Below, piece after piece: positions 24,476-35,671 of a stretch of 64,000 nt of DNA. The DNA is from Porodaedalea pini (Eukaryota > Basidiomycota > Agaricomycetes > Hymenochaetales > Hymenochaetaceae), in contig NBAY01000015.1 of assembly GCA_002794775.1 (NCBI GenBank), positions 1-64,000 of the forward strand, written 5' to 3'. The first letter of the stretch is position 1. Every line of letters starts with the position of its first letter. The notes beneath the pieces are model-generated. The model was not told the DNA's origin and did no database searches. It worked only from the letters and a program-made list of their open reading frames with translations. The position numbers were made by a program, and so were the translations under genes.

Positions 24476-25415
24476 GAGAAAAGTAAAGGAGACGAGAGGA
24501 GAGGATTACTGAGAGAAACCAGGGTATATTTCTACCTTCTGCGCTGCATGCACGACAACGACAGAACAAGGCCGAGTGGCGACAGCAACAACGATGGCGA
24601 GAACAAATGCGAGTGCCCGTAGGAAACGTTCTGAACTCTGTGTGACTTCTGGTCACGTGCATTCGTCTCTTCGAATCACTTCTGAATTATTATTTTTTTA
24701 CATTCTCTCGCGAAGAGCTACATCCCGGCCATGTATATTCCAAGTCAATCCAGAAACCTTCTACCGTCTCTCTCAGGCCCTTGGTGAAACATAAAACGAA
24801 ATATTGAAGCAGCCTGGATACGCACTGCACGTGACCACTTGAAGCCATGCTGCGCGTCTTTACACCATTCATCGCTGCCCGTAAACGCTCAACTCTCAGT
24901 ATTAATGACATGATAGTTCTGAGCGCCGCCCGACAGTACTGGTGTTCTAAGTCTATCAATATGATATTACATAAATATAACACATATTGCAGAGCAGACA
25001 AGGTTATTGGATTAGTTTGAACAGGTTTGCCCTACAGAGACTCGTGGAATTGGGTCCCAATATTAATCTCAATATTGGAGTGGGCTTCGATTCCGCGAAT
25101 GGACCGTCTGTCAAAATATATTAGTCTCAATTCGTTTCAATTCAGCCTTCTTTATTCGCTGTCTTTTCCTCTTCTGCATTTCGTTATTATTATGTTCCTA
25201 AATCTGGACCGCTAGAGAACATTTTGGAGGCACTTGAAAACTTGAAATTCAATCCATCATTCTTTCTGCCCTGCTACGGCCTCTCGCTCAACTATGAAGA
25301 AGAGACGCATAAATAATAGATTCTCTGAGACAAAGTATACCTGCTGTCTACTGTTTTGTCATCGCATCACGGAGGACCAAAAAGTGCTAGGCAGAAACAT
25401 CAACAAACAGAGACG
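24476..25415. other. Intergenic region, about 0.9 kb
   Basis: This lies upstream of copy D and downstream of the small SAP-like gene. The duplicated unit shared with copy C ends at about 24496. No coding signal, tRNA or repeat is recognised. Confidence 0.5.
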
Positions 25416-25956
25416 TCAATCAAGCCATGGCCCGTTTGTGATGTATGTGAAGAACCGGGCTTTCAGTTCATGGAGACGTCCCTCCTCAGGCAGTCCGTAT
25501 GCTCTTAAGAGAGCCTGCATTTCGTTTACTGTGAGCAGAGAAGTTCAGTCAGTTTTTTATAGAGAAAACAGGTATTAAGGTACATTGCCGGATGGAGAAC
25601 AAGTCGATCATCGTGGCTGGAAACTGAACATGCACCGGTAGTACCAGTGGCTGGCCGTTTTCAAGAGGTATTGGAAGAAAATGTGGTGCATCCTGAGGAA
25701 GGTTCCAAAATGCAACCATTCGGTTGCGCTCCAGAGCACGAGCAAGCTGATACCTGCAGATTTTTTAACTAGGTTGCATAAGGGGTGAAAAGGAAGATAA
25801 AACTCACCGAAAGGCGATTCTGAGTCTTTCCGCCCTTTCAGCGTCATTCACTTCAGCTTCTTCAGCACGGATATATTCCTTGACGATGGGAAGCAGCTGC
25901 ATGAAACTATTCTGGAGCCGCTGTAGTATTTGAGGACGACGTTCTTGCGCAGCCAT
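25416..25956 (-). CDS. Small SAP-like protein, paralog 1
   Basis: This is a protein of unknown function, assembled from three exons (25808-25956, 25584-25753, 25416-25528; 432 nt, 143 aa). The N-terminal half is helical and charged (LQRLQNSFMQLLPIVKEYI). It is followed by a Pro-rich stretch ending in VQFPATMIDLF, and a C-terminal motif, LLRAYGLPEEGRLHELKARF, that resembles the helix-loop-helix of SAP domains (L-L-x-x-Y-G-L-P-x-x-G-x-x-x-x-L-x-x-R). The gene at 29342-29880 has the same three-exon layout, and the block from FPAT to the end aligns without gaps over the join between exons 2 and 3. That agreement is the main support for calling this a real gene. SAP domains usually bind DNA or RNA at AT-rich or matrix regions; that role here is only an inference. 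Confidence 0.6.
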
Positions 25957-26962
25957 CGTAGTTATAGCTATGAAGGTATGCGGCACGAACACGAAGAGAC
26001 GAGGCTTGAATGATATTCGTGAATGAATGAATAGACAGAGTCTGGCCTAACATGTGCGGGTGAAGAATGTCCATATTTATATCTAACACAGCTTACTGTT
26101 ACCTTAGTAGCGACTGTCATCTCCGAGTCACAAGCCGGATGTCCGAAGTACATCGAACATCCTCGAGCTCTATGTTCTCTTCGTGTTGATCGACTTGACA
26201 TAGCAAATATACGTACACTGGGAGAGGCAGTCTTCTGAGAGAACACACGTAAGATCATTGTATACGTACGTACCGTAAGCACATGGCAATTCCACCGAGA
26301 GCTTCCAATGTCTTAATTTAAACGAGTCTTAGATTGGAATTTGGCTCGGTTCGAGGTGCAGAGCGTTTAGATGAATCGAACGATCCGATGCAAACAGCTT
26401 AATCTCGCTCATGACAAGTCCAGAGGCGTTCTCGTAGTGTTTTGCTGACAGCACAAGCCAGCATAAGAGTTATAGCATTGCATGATCAAAAGCTTGCCCC
26501 TCGTGGCTGGTTTTGAACCATTCACTGGAAGAGGCTTTCGCCGAGAAGCAGTGCTAGTGTGAATAGGTGCATCACCTGCAAAAGTCTACTGCCCCGTGGC
26601 ATTGTAGAACGCAAGCTTAAACCTGAGAAAAATATGCTTATAAGCAGTATAAAGGACAAAATGAGAGAAGAAACTTAATTATAGGTCAGTGTCCCGTAGT
26701 CGGATTATCGGATATGATCTTCGTTATTGATTTTGGCCGGGCTTTGGGAGAGGTATCGAGGTCGCTGACCTAGTTTGCGAGACATTTATTGGTATTTCTA
26801 CGGAAATTTTTGTGGTAAAAGTTTGTTCGGGAACATTTCAAATGCTATCTTCGAGTCGAGTTCAGAGATGAGATTGAAAGTTCGTCTCGCAACCAAACGA
26901 TGCGCACGTGATCAATCAACAAGGATTTTCTCTCTGATTTCTCCTCTCAGTCAGTACTGACC
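25957..26962. other. Intergenic region, about 1 kb
   Basis: This is a divergent region between the small SAP-like gene and NOC4 and should hold both promoters. The minus-strand frames at 25968-26282 have no recognisable content. Nothing else is seen. Confidence 0.5.
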
Positions 26963-29140
26963 ATGGCGGTCTCGTCACTTAGCTCACTCCCGCCCTCTAA
27001 GAGGCTCAAAACATCCGGCAATGGCAGCAGCAAGAATAAGACAACGGCTCAAAACATCGAAGACTTGGAAAACGCCGTCTCGGCTGCACTTGCATCCAAC
27101 GCCTCGCTCAATCCTCTTGTCGACCTCCTCCATATCGCATCCTCGACACCCGACGCCGACAGTGTGCTTAAGGTTATATTCTCTCTTTATAGGCTGTTTG
27201 TTATCATTGTGCAGAAAGGCATCCTCAAAGCACACGAAGATGAGGAGACTGGGAGGAAGACAGTGCGCGCGTGGGTCGTTGCCCGGCTTGACGCTTTTGC
27301 GGACCTACTATGTGAGCTGCTGCAGGATGAAGAAAAAACTCTGCGGGTGCGTGCTCACTGATACGTCGAATGACGTATGCTGATACTTCAGTAGACATCT
27401 GCCTTAAAAATTCTTTTTTCTCTTCTCCGCCAACTCTCCTCCCCCATTTCTCCCAACGCCTCCTCTTCTTCGTCGACAGCATTGCAATTTGACGTCCCCT
27501 TCTTCCAAAAAATTGTCCGCGCACTTCTCCTCTGCCCATCATCACCGCGCATCCTCAGGCGTAAACAGATGAAGCACCCGAAAACTTCGGGTGATGCAGT
27601 CAACGAGATAGAGATAGACGTGCGTGACTTGCTCCTCGAAACATGGCTGAATGTCTATGCCGACATACGATGGTTCTTCCTCCGGGAGGCAGCGTACGTT
27701 CACCGCATAGATTGTGTATCTGTATACATCTTAATGACAGGTCACATAGCGCTATACTGGAAAATTCGACTCTTGTCGCCTCACATCCCTATCTCCCCGC
27801 CAACGCACTTTCCATCCTCGAAAAACTACGCGGAATGCCCTCCTCTTCCGATTCGAATTCTGGTTTCTCAAAGGAGCACTTCTGGATCGAAGCTCTCAAC
27901 AGCAAGCCTAAACTTCGCAAGAAAGGCAAATCAGCTGCTTCCTCAGACTCTGAATCTGAAGCAGTTGTTGGCGAGAGCAAGGAGGAAAATGATGACTGGC
28001 GCGCATTCTTCGACGAGCCGAAGCCAGACGCGGTGAAAAAGGGCAGCGGAGGTAGGGGGAGGAGACTTTATACTCTCCCAATACATGCACAGCTGCACAC
28101 ACCTGCTGCGCACCGCGCAGTCTTCACGCGTACCTGGCTTGCGCTTCTCCCGCTTCTGTCGCGCGGCGGTGACGTCTTTCTCTCCCCGTCGTCCCACTCC
28201 TCCAGAGAAGCAGAAGAAGAACAGGAAGGCTTAGCGCTAGTGGCGCGTGCACTTGTCGTGCTGCACCGCGGTGTACTCCCGCACTTGACGCGGGCAGTGC
28301 TCATCATGGATTGGGTGGGCTCATGTGTTGACCACGGCGGTCATGTCGGACTTCTTGCTCTCAACGCGCTCTTCGTTCTTATGCGCGAGTATAACTTGTG
28401 CGTTCCCCTAACGTTTCCCGCCTACCTACCTAATGTCTTCTAAAACCTGCAGAGACTACCCTTCATTCTACACACGTCTGTATGCATTTCTCGACCGCTC
28501 CGTACTGCACACGCAGCACCGTGCACGATTCTTCCGGTTAACAGATCTCTTCCTCAGCTCTTCTCATCTTCCGGCAACACTCCTAGCCTCCTTCGTTAAG
28601 CGTCTCGCACGTCTCTCTCTGAGCGCACCGCCCGCGGGCGTCATAATTATCATTCCTTTCATTTATAATATACTGAAGCGCCATCCAGCGTTGATGTGCA
28701 TGATCCACCGCGTCTCCGACTCTGATAATGGTGGCGAAGATCGATTCGATGCGAATGAGCCCAATCCAACCCTTACGAATGCACTTAGTTCCTCCCTGTG
28801 GGAGCTTGCAGCACACCGGCAACACTACCATGCCCCCGCCGCAACGCTTGCACGTGTCTTCGAGGAGGCATTCACGCGACCTGGTTTCTCGATGGAGGAT
28901 TTCCTGGATCATACGTATGCTACCGTGAGTTGTACTTCACTTACTTCTTCAAGTGTCTGGACTCATTGTCGGCTGCAGTTGTTCGAGACCGAGGCAAATC
29001 GCAAAGTCAAAAAGGAACCTGCAGTTGTGGAAGACGAACTCGAGCGCTCGCGGCCGATGATCATTCGCTCTTCTGGTGATCAGCAATCCGATTTACATGT
29101 TCATTCCGATGTTGTGAGTGCGACGTGGATCTTTGGATAA
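26963..29140 (+). CDS. NOC4: NOC4 nucleolar complex protein (CBF/Mak21 family)
   Basis: This is a nucleolar protein that, with Nop14, is needed for 40S subunit assembly and export. Five exons (26963-27346, 27395-27693, 27741-28397, 28453-28924, 28979-29140) total 1974 nt, 657 aa. The N-terminal half has the family pattern KVIFSLYRLFVII followed by RAWVVARLDAFADLL. The CBF/Mak21 domain occupies about residues 340-590 and includes FTRTWLALLPLL, VLHRGVLPHL, DWVGSCVDHGGHVGLLALN, LMREYNLDYPSFYTRLYAFL and IPFIYNILKRHPALMCMIHR. An acidic Ser-rich insert lies near residue 300. A 42-nt stretch at 27173 looks like an intron but encodes the conserved LYRLF motif, so it is kept. The acceptor of exon 2 is the TAG at 27392-27394. 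Confidence 0.9.
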
Positions 29141-29341
29141 CTTTTCCGTAAAGCACTGAAATTTCAAGTGGTAAATGCTTGCTTTGGGAATAAGAACTTT
29201 CCAATAATACAAAAAGCAACAAAATGGAATGATATGGGTTTTTAATTAAAATATGATGACGGCCAAATAGGAAGTGAGGAGGGACACAGGAAACATTTAA
29301 ACCAATAATGTTGAGGACCATATGAACATCCAGGTCCAGCG

Positions 29342-29880
29342 CTACGCATCACCAGTGATATAAGCACAAAGTCGGAAACTCAGCAATTCGACATTTCCTG
29401 CATGTGGCTGGCCATATGCGACCAGCAGCTCCCTAGTCTGTGCAACTACAAGTAAAGTCATCTGGGTCAGAATGCAAGGTGGAAGGTATGAGGTATAGGG
29501 ATAATCACCCGAAAGATTTATAAGTTCATCTATGGTGGCAGGGAATATGATATTCGGAGGAAGAGGCTGGAAGTCTGGGGTTGGCAGCGCCATGAGTGCC
29601 GGCGGCGGCACCTGCTCGTCGTGCCAGTTGAGGACCTGACGGTTGTGTCTCCTTCTGTGGCGGAGTAGCCAGCTGCGAATTGTGTTCATCAGTCCTAGAA
29701 CAAACTTAATAAAAGGGAGGAAGCCTACTCATAATGCATTTCGACCCATTCATCATCGTTCATGTTTAGTTGCCGTTGTGCTAATTGGTGACCAAGGCTG
29801 TTGATGATAGGACGCAGCTCGATGAGGTCGTTTAGGATGTGCTGAAAGCCTTGCGCAAGAGGGTTCTGGGGAGGATTCAT
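29342..29880 (-). CDS. Small SAP-like protein, paralog 2
   Basis: This has unknown function and is read from three exons (29729-29880, 29509-29672, 29342-29445; 420 nt, 139 aa). An upstream in-frame ATG at 29910 would add ten residues. The N-terminal half has a helical segment (FQHILNDLIELRPIINSLG) and a very basic patch (WLLRHRRRHNRQVLNWHD). A Pro-rich part ends in IIFPATIDELINL. The last exon carries RELLVAYGQPHAGNVELLSF, followed by a conserved Arg and Leu, a better fit to the SAP consensus than paralog 1 because it has the G-N after the P. It aligns with 25416-25956 in exon layout and over the whole C-terminal third. Both paralogs lie on the minus strand and flank NOC4. Confidence 0.62.
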
Positions 29881-30242
29881 GGTGGTTAATGTATTGCACG
29901 GGCAACTCACTTATGTACTTCTGCAATCAAGAGGCTGACTGGGCTGGACTGAAACTATGAGGCAGATGATTTATACTGCTCTTGAGTATTGTCTCGGACG
30001 TACTCTCGGTTGAAGTCGAAGGCAGTGACTCTAGGTACCCGTCTCCTCCAGCCGCGCAAGGACGTTCGGACTTGTATTCTGATTTCTTCCCGCCGAATAA
30101 TACCATGATTAATATTGCAATTGTTTGAAGAATGCACAAATAAACACTGTACGGTTGAGTCATGATCGACGCTTTCTCTTTGTCTTTGTTTTTCGTCCTC
30201 CATCTACTTACGCACTACCGCATATCATTATTGCATCACAAA
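29881..30242. other. Divergent intergenic region
   Basis: This is about 360 bp between the SAP-like paralog 2 and eIF2-alpha. It should contain both promoters. No further feature is recognised. Confidence 0.5.
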
Positions 30243-31517
30243 ATGCGGTACTACGAGCAGCGCTACCCGGAGGTCGATGAGCTGGTGATGGTACAGGTCC
30301 GCCAGATCGCGGAGATGGGCGCGTACGTCAAGCTGGTGAGCTCGCAGCCTCGAAAGACGGCGTGCTCGACTTGAGCATCCGCCCAAAGAGCTAGCCCAGA
30401 ATAATCACTGACCGAGATTCATGATGTGCCCAGCTCGAATACGACAACATCGAAGGGATGATCTTGCTCTCTGAGCTCTCTCGCAGACGCATTCGTTCGA
30501 TTCAAAAGTTGATCCGTGTCGGAAGGAACGAGGTCGTCGTCGTCCTGCGTGTGGACAAGGAAAAGGGTGCGTCTCTTGTTGTATTTGTTGTATCGTTCGC
30601 AGTCATTTATACGTTATACAAAGGATACATCGATCTGAGTAAGCGTCGTGTCTCGCCAGAGGACATCACAAAATGCGAAGAGCGGTTCATGAAGAGCAAA
30701 ACGGTTGCGTCTATCTTACGACATGTCGCGTCAAAACTCTCGTTCGAGGAGGTCTCCGAGGGCCATTCCGGCGCCACACCCGCAAAACCGGAGGCGGCAG
30801 GCGAGGAGGAGGAGGAAACAGCGACGGTGGGCGGGAGCGAGGAGGCGCGGCTCGAGGCGCTGTACGATCAAATTGCGTGGCCACTAGGCAAGACGTACGG
30901 CCATCCGTACGATGCGTTCAAGCTCGCGCTGACGGAGCCGGAGAAGGTGTTCGCAACGCTGTCGACCTCGCCGTCGCCGGCGACGCTGGCACAGCTGACG
31001 GCAACGATCGCGCGGCGGTTGACGCCGCAGCCGATCAAGCTGCGTGCGGACATCGAGCTGACGTGTTATACGGATGCGGGTATCGATGCCATCAAGCGGG
31101 CGCTGCGGGCGGGCGAGGCGGCGAGCACGGAGACAGTGCCTATCAAGGCGAAGCTCGTTGCGCCGCCTCTCTATGTGCTGGGTACAAATGCGACTGACAA
31201 GGTGCGCCGCGTTTGTTGTAATCGTCTCACCCTATGCTTATTTTGAGTCTGCAGTACGCGGCAACTGAGCGTCTTGAGCGTGCGATTGAGAAGATACAGA
31301 GCACTATTGAGGAGCAGGGCGGAAACCTTGTCGTCAAAATGAAGGCAAGTTTTTTTATATGCTCGCAACTAATTTATTATTCTACCTTGTACCAACCACT
31401 TGCCTCGTACAGCCCAAGGCAGTGTCTGAGACGGACGAGGCGGAGCTATCACAGCTTATGGCGAAGGCTGGACAGGAGAACGCGGAGGTGTCTGGCGACG
31501 AGGATGACGAGGAGTAA
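30243..31517 (+). CDS. SUI2: Translation initiation factor eIF2, alpha subunit
   Basis: This is a subunit of the GTP-binding factor that delivers initiator tRNA to the 40S subunit. Five exons (30243-30335, 30434-30566, 30624-31201, 31255-31344, 31413-31517) total 999 nt, 332 aa. The S1 RNA-binding domain covers about residues 10-90 ([40 protein letters not shown]). The Ser at about residue 47, in SELSRRRIR, corresponds to the Ser phosphorylated by Gcn2-type kinases to shut down translation. The helical domain and the C-terminal alpha/beta domain (VAPPLYVL to [11 protein letters not shown]) follow. An acidic Ala/Glu-rich insert (about residues 128-150) interrupts the helical domain. The tail is acidic, as usual. 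Intron 4 begins GCAAGT, a GC-AG intron. Confidence 0.97.
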
Positions 31518-31703
31518 AATGGGCACGAAATGTGATAATTTCCGAGATGCAAAGTGTCTTGTATGATTTTAGTGAAAAAATGAGCAAAAAGTAGCCATAT
31601 ATGGACGAGTTAGATCAAGTCCCTCGTCGCGTGCAGCCTGTGCTTCAGTCTGCCATCCTCCTACTCGTCCCGACCTTCTTCATCACCGTCCACAACGTCC
31701 ATC

Positions 31704-34201
31704 ATGGCTGCGCAGGACATCCTCGACGACGCAGACATGTCGTCCTCCACCATTGACGCCAAACTAGATAGGGACATGCAGAGACCCAAGAGCACCAAGA
31801 GTGCGTCCTCGAAGTGTAAGCTATCCATCCGTAATACCTCTACTCGTCATCTTGCCGTGCTCATTCATCCTCCGCACCAGCAAAAGACCTGTCGCACGTC
31901 CCATGCAAATTCTTCCGCGTCGGATCGTGCACCGCGGGCTCGTCCTGCCCATTTTCGCACAGCGTCGTCGCGCCCGGTCAGCAGAAGGACGTCTGTGCGT
32001 GGTTCGTCAAGGGCAACTGCAAATTCGGCCACAAATGCGCCCTCGCACACGTCCTCCCCGGCCAGTCCAGCGCGATGGACCGCAGAAACAAGAAGGCCGC
32101 GCAGCTCGCTGCGTCCGCAGGAGGGGCCGGAGGTGGGGGCAATGCGCAGAGGGAGCGGGAGAGAGATCGCGAGCGGGACTCGAGGAGCCGGAAGTCGGGG
32201 TCTGTTACCTCTGGACAGGGCGCAGGGCGAGGAGGCCCTCCCAGTCGCAGTAATACGCTTTTATCTGGTTCGACAGCGCCGACACGCATGCTTCCCACTG
32301 GCGCGCGTCCGCCTCTCCCTATCTCCATCTCCAAAGCCGCACCCGCACCGGCAGAGACTGCGCCCGCTCTGCAGGACGCAGACTTCACATCGTACGATTC
32401 GTTCGCCAAGGAGAATGAACAGGCAGAGCGCGGGGCGGATGCGCGCGAGGCGCGCGAGGAGGCGAGCAAGGGAAATGTCGATAATCCGACGAACGGCCTG
32501 TCCTCCCCCAAACCGACAGATGCAGCAGCACCTTTCCCAGTCTCAACGCCCTCAAAACCTCATCGCTTCACTGGCCGCCATGGCTCGTCTCCGTCGATCG
32601 ATTTTGGGCCCGTCGGCTCCCCTCCACACGTCTCTCCATCCACGAACACCCCTGCTAACACGAATCCTATTCGGATCAACGGCTTTTCTCCAGGAACCTC
32701 CCCGCGCGACGCTATACAGGCAACACAGCCGCTCGCGGCGGGTCCGACATTCAGCGCACCAGGCGCAAGTCTCTTCATGCACCCCTCCAGCCCGCGTGGG
32801 GCCGGCAGCGGGCTCGCTGCGTCGCTTTCCCTCGGTGCAACCCAGGCACTCCCGCACACGCAATCCTTCGCTGTCGGCTCACTTCCCGTTCTTTCGCGGC
32901 CTACCCCGGACTCGCAGACATATGCCGAGGCTCTCGACGACGAGGACATGGAGGAGCTTGTGCCGTCGTCGCTCAAAGATCTGTTGACGCCGGAAGAGCA
33001 GAGTCGTCGCATGTCTCGCACCTCCTCTTCTCAGACAGGAGCTGGTATCGCTGGAGGCGCAGGAGGGATCGCAACGTCGGTTTCTCGTTCGGGAGTTCAG
33101 AGGGAGGAGAACCATCACCGACACTCGCGCAGCGTACCGAGTGCGTCGTTGCTCTCTCAAAACCTTCGTTCAATCTGGGCAGACGCCGGTGGTGAACTGG
33201 GGCAGGAGAACGTCGGGTTTGGATTATCTCCATCTGCAGGCACGTTGGGTACCTCTCCATCGTTCGCATCCTCTCCGGTTCTCCACTCATTTGACAACGA
33301 CGGTCCATCGCCGAGTATGCTCAGCCCTTCAAACGCTAGTGCTGCGTTCCTCGGGCTTCACCAGTACGTGGGGCCCGCTCGCGTCCCTGCTGGCGCTGGC
33401 ACGGTGCGCGCCGTCTCGCAGGGAAATATCCACCAGCACGCGGGTCTCACGGGCACTAATTCGGGTCTGAACCCCTCTGCCTCCTCGTCCTTCGACGCCC
33501 TCAACAACCGCGCACACGGCCTATCCTCTTCGCCCTCGAAGCACACCCGCCCACCATTCGACGCGTTCTCGTCTTCTCCATCGAATTACACGCTCTCGCC
33601 GCACCGTCCGGTCCCGGCTGCACCGAGTGCCGCATTCCGTGCACCAGAGCAAGCGCACGCGCTGAGCCCGGGCTCACGTGCACTGCAGGCGCATGTGCCA
33701 GGTCAGTCGCTCCCGCAAGGCCTCGCGGCGGGCTTCTCGCGCATCCATCTTCAGCCGACTACCGCGTATTCGCCGGGTTCGCATGGGAATGATGTCGGTG
33801 CGAGTGTGAGCTCGAACGGCTCGGGGCTGGAGTGGATGAGCGCGACGCCGACGAAGCAGCATCACTTCGAGCAGCCTGCCCCGATGGCGTCCCCGCCCAC
33901 AAGCTCAGGCACAAACTCTGGTACGCCGGCTTCTGAACAGCCTGCATCCACGGCGAGCACAGAAGCCGATGTCGGTGGGCTAACGACGGTGTTCTCGCAC
34001 CAGTCCTATTCGTCCGTCGCCGCGGGGGGTTTGCGCGGACACTCCATTTCGCACGGCAGCGCGGCGGCAGCGGTGCCGACGTCAATGTCGCGCCGGAGCA
34101 GCGCGCGTGGCTGGAGTGCACACCCGCTTTCGAGTCCGTTGAGCGGGCCCGTGTTGACGAACGATGACGACGACCTCTTCTCTATGGACGAGGAGAAGTA
34201 A
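31704..34201 (+). CDS. Tandem CCCH zinc-finger protein, probable RNA-binding regulator
   Basis: Two exons (31704-31815, 31881-34201) total 2433 nt, 810 aa. Near the N-terminus (about residues 43-90) are two zinc fingers, CKFFRVGSCTAGSSCPFSH and CAWFVKGNCKFGHKCALAH, both C-x7-C-x5-C-x3-H. Tandem CCCH fingers of this spacing usually bind RNA and control mRNA stability or translation. Fungal proteins with two N-terminal fingers and a long disordered tail are known (Lee1-like), but orthology cannot be settled here. A basic Arg/Glu patch (QRERERDRERDSRSRKSG) follows. The rest is low-complexity Ser/Pro/Ala/Gly sequence with an acidic end (DDDDLFSMDEEK). The reading frame is intact. Confidence 0.85.
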
Positions 34202-35671
34202 TTAAAAAAAGTAAATTGCAACCAAAAGAGTATTTGATCCGAATCAAAATAACACGCACCGAATATTGTTTCTCCCGTCTATCTGGCCGTTTTTCCTTCC
34301 GTCTCCGCCTATCTCCGTTTGCGTCCTTGTCATCTCTCCTGTTGTAATGCTCCGCCTAGATAGAGGCGGGGGGCTATGCGTTGCAGTTTGGGTTTTCATC
34401 TTTACGTCTACCGAAGCATTCTCCCTACCTCTATCTACGCCGTACTAATACCACACCAGACCATGGATACACACGGGAGCCCAGCTACGTCTACTATATA
34501 TTCGCCGCCTGCTAGTGCCAGTACTAGTGTTAGTGTACCGGACTTTCATCTTTTTCGCTTTCTCCCCACTACTTTTCTTGTTTTCTGCATGCAACGTTGT
34601 GTGACCTCCCCATGTATCCTTATGTACAGCATCGACATAGTTTGCGATAAAAGGTGTCTGATATCTGTTTTCCTCTCACGAGTGCTATCTGTCTCCTACT
34701 ACCATGTGCACTAGCTCTGTGTGGTATGCTGGTCTCTATCAACTGATTCCGAAGAGGACGTCGCAACGGTGTACGGGAACGATATCGAACGTCTGCTGGA
34801 ACGTCGTCGCTTTCGCATTGTCGCTAGCGAGGGTGAGCCTGAGCTTATACTTATATTCCTCGGTGTCGTCGGGCTGCTCTCAGGTCCCGTTGCCCGGCGC
34901 GGTTGCTCGTTGCTGGCCACCACCACCCGCATGACGTTTACCACTGCTGCTCTGTGACCCTCTTCGATACAATTCAAAAGCCTATAGTCCTATCTCCCTC
35001 GTCCACATGGCCTACGCTCTGCTCTCGTTTCTTGGCTGTCGATCTGATCTCTCAGTGCTCTTCCCGACCACCGCATTCTCGCATATTATCTTTGCGTCTC
35101 TTATTTATCTCTCAACCACGCCTCGCCTCGGCGGATCCGGAGTCAATCCTGTACGCTACAAGCCTAAGCCTAGAGCCAATCCGGTTCCTGTCTTCCTAAA
35201 CAGCGCGTCCGACGATACAAAGCTAGCGTGACGCGACCGAGCCCCCCCGTCGCCCTCTTCTTTCATCTTTGCTTAATTATTCGACGTCCGTCCCAGCATT
35301 CCACTAATCTATCCATTCTCCTATTCCGTCGCCCGGTCCACCCCCCCCTTTCCCAGCGACATTCGTCATTCATTTTCCGGCCCAAATCCCTCTTAAGAAT
35401 GGAGCGGTCCAGCCAAGCATGACCATCTCCACCTTGAAATAATCTCGAGAGCGCTTGCTTTATTTTCAATCGCGCGATCCAACACGCCCATTGACACTGG
35501 CATCGAACAGCTACAGCCATTCATTCATCTATACTCTCTCCTTTCCGATTCCCCTCTTTCCTTGACTTCTTCCCCCCCTCTCCCCTCTTTCTTGCCTTCT
35601 CGTAGTTGCCTCCCGCTCCTTTGTGTTTTCGCATTCCCGACCCCTCCTTGCAAACCCGAGACTCCACCAAG
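34202..35671. other. Intergenic region, about 1.5 kb
   Basis: The sequence is pyrimidine-rich, especially 35230-35640, which is probably the promoter and leader of the gene at 35672. Overlapping frames near 34704-34977 on both strands have no recognisable domain. No RNA gene or repeat is recognised. Confidence 0.5.

Noticed and set aside
26460..26560. Possible tRNA-like stretch around GGTTTTGAACC
   Set aside because: No acceptor stem or A box could be paired with it on either strand.
27173..27214. Possible 42-nt intron in NOC4
   Set aside because: It has GT and AG borders, but its translation (VIFSLYRLFVIIVQ) is the conserved family block, so it is coding.
34704..35231. Frames on both strands upstream of the 35672 gene
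   Set aside because: Composition is pyrimidine-rich leader or promoter DNA; no protein pattern.
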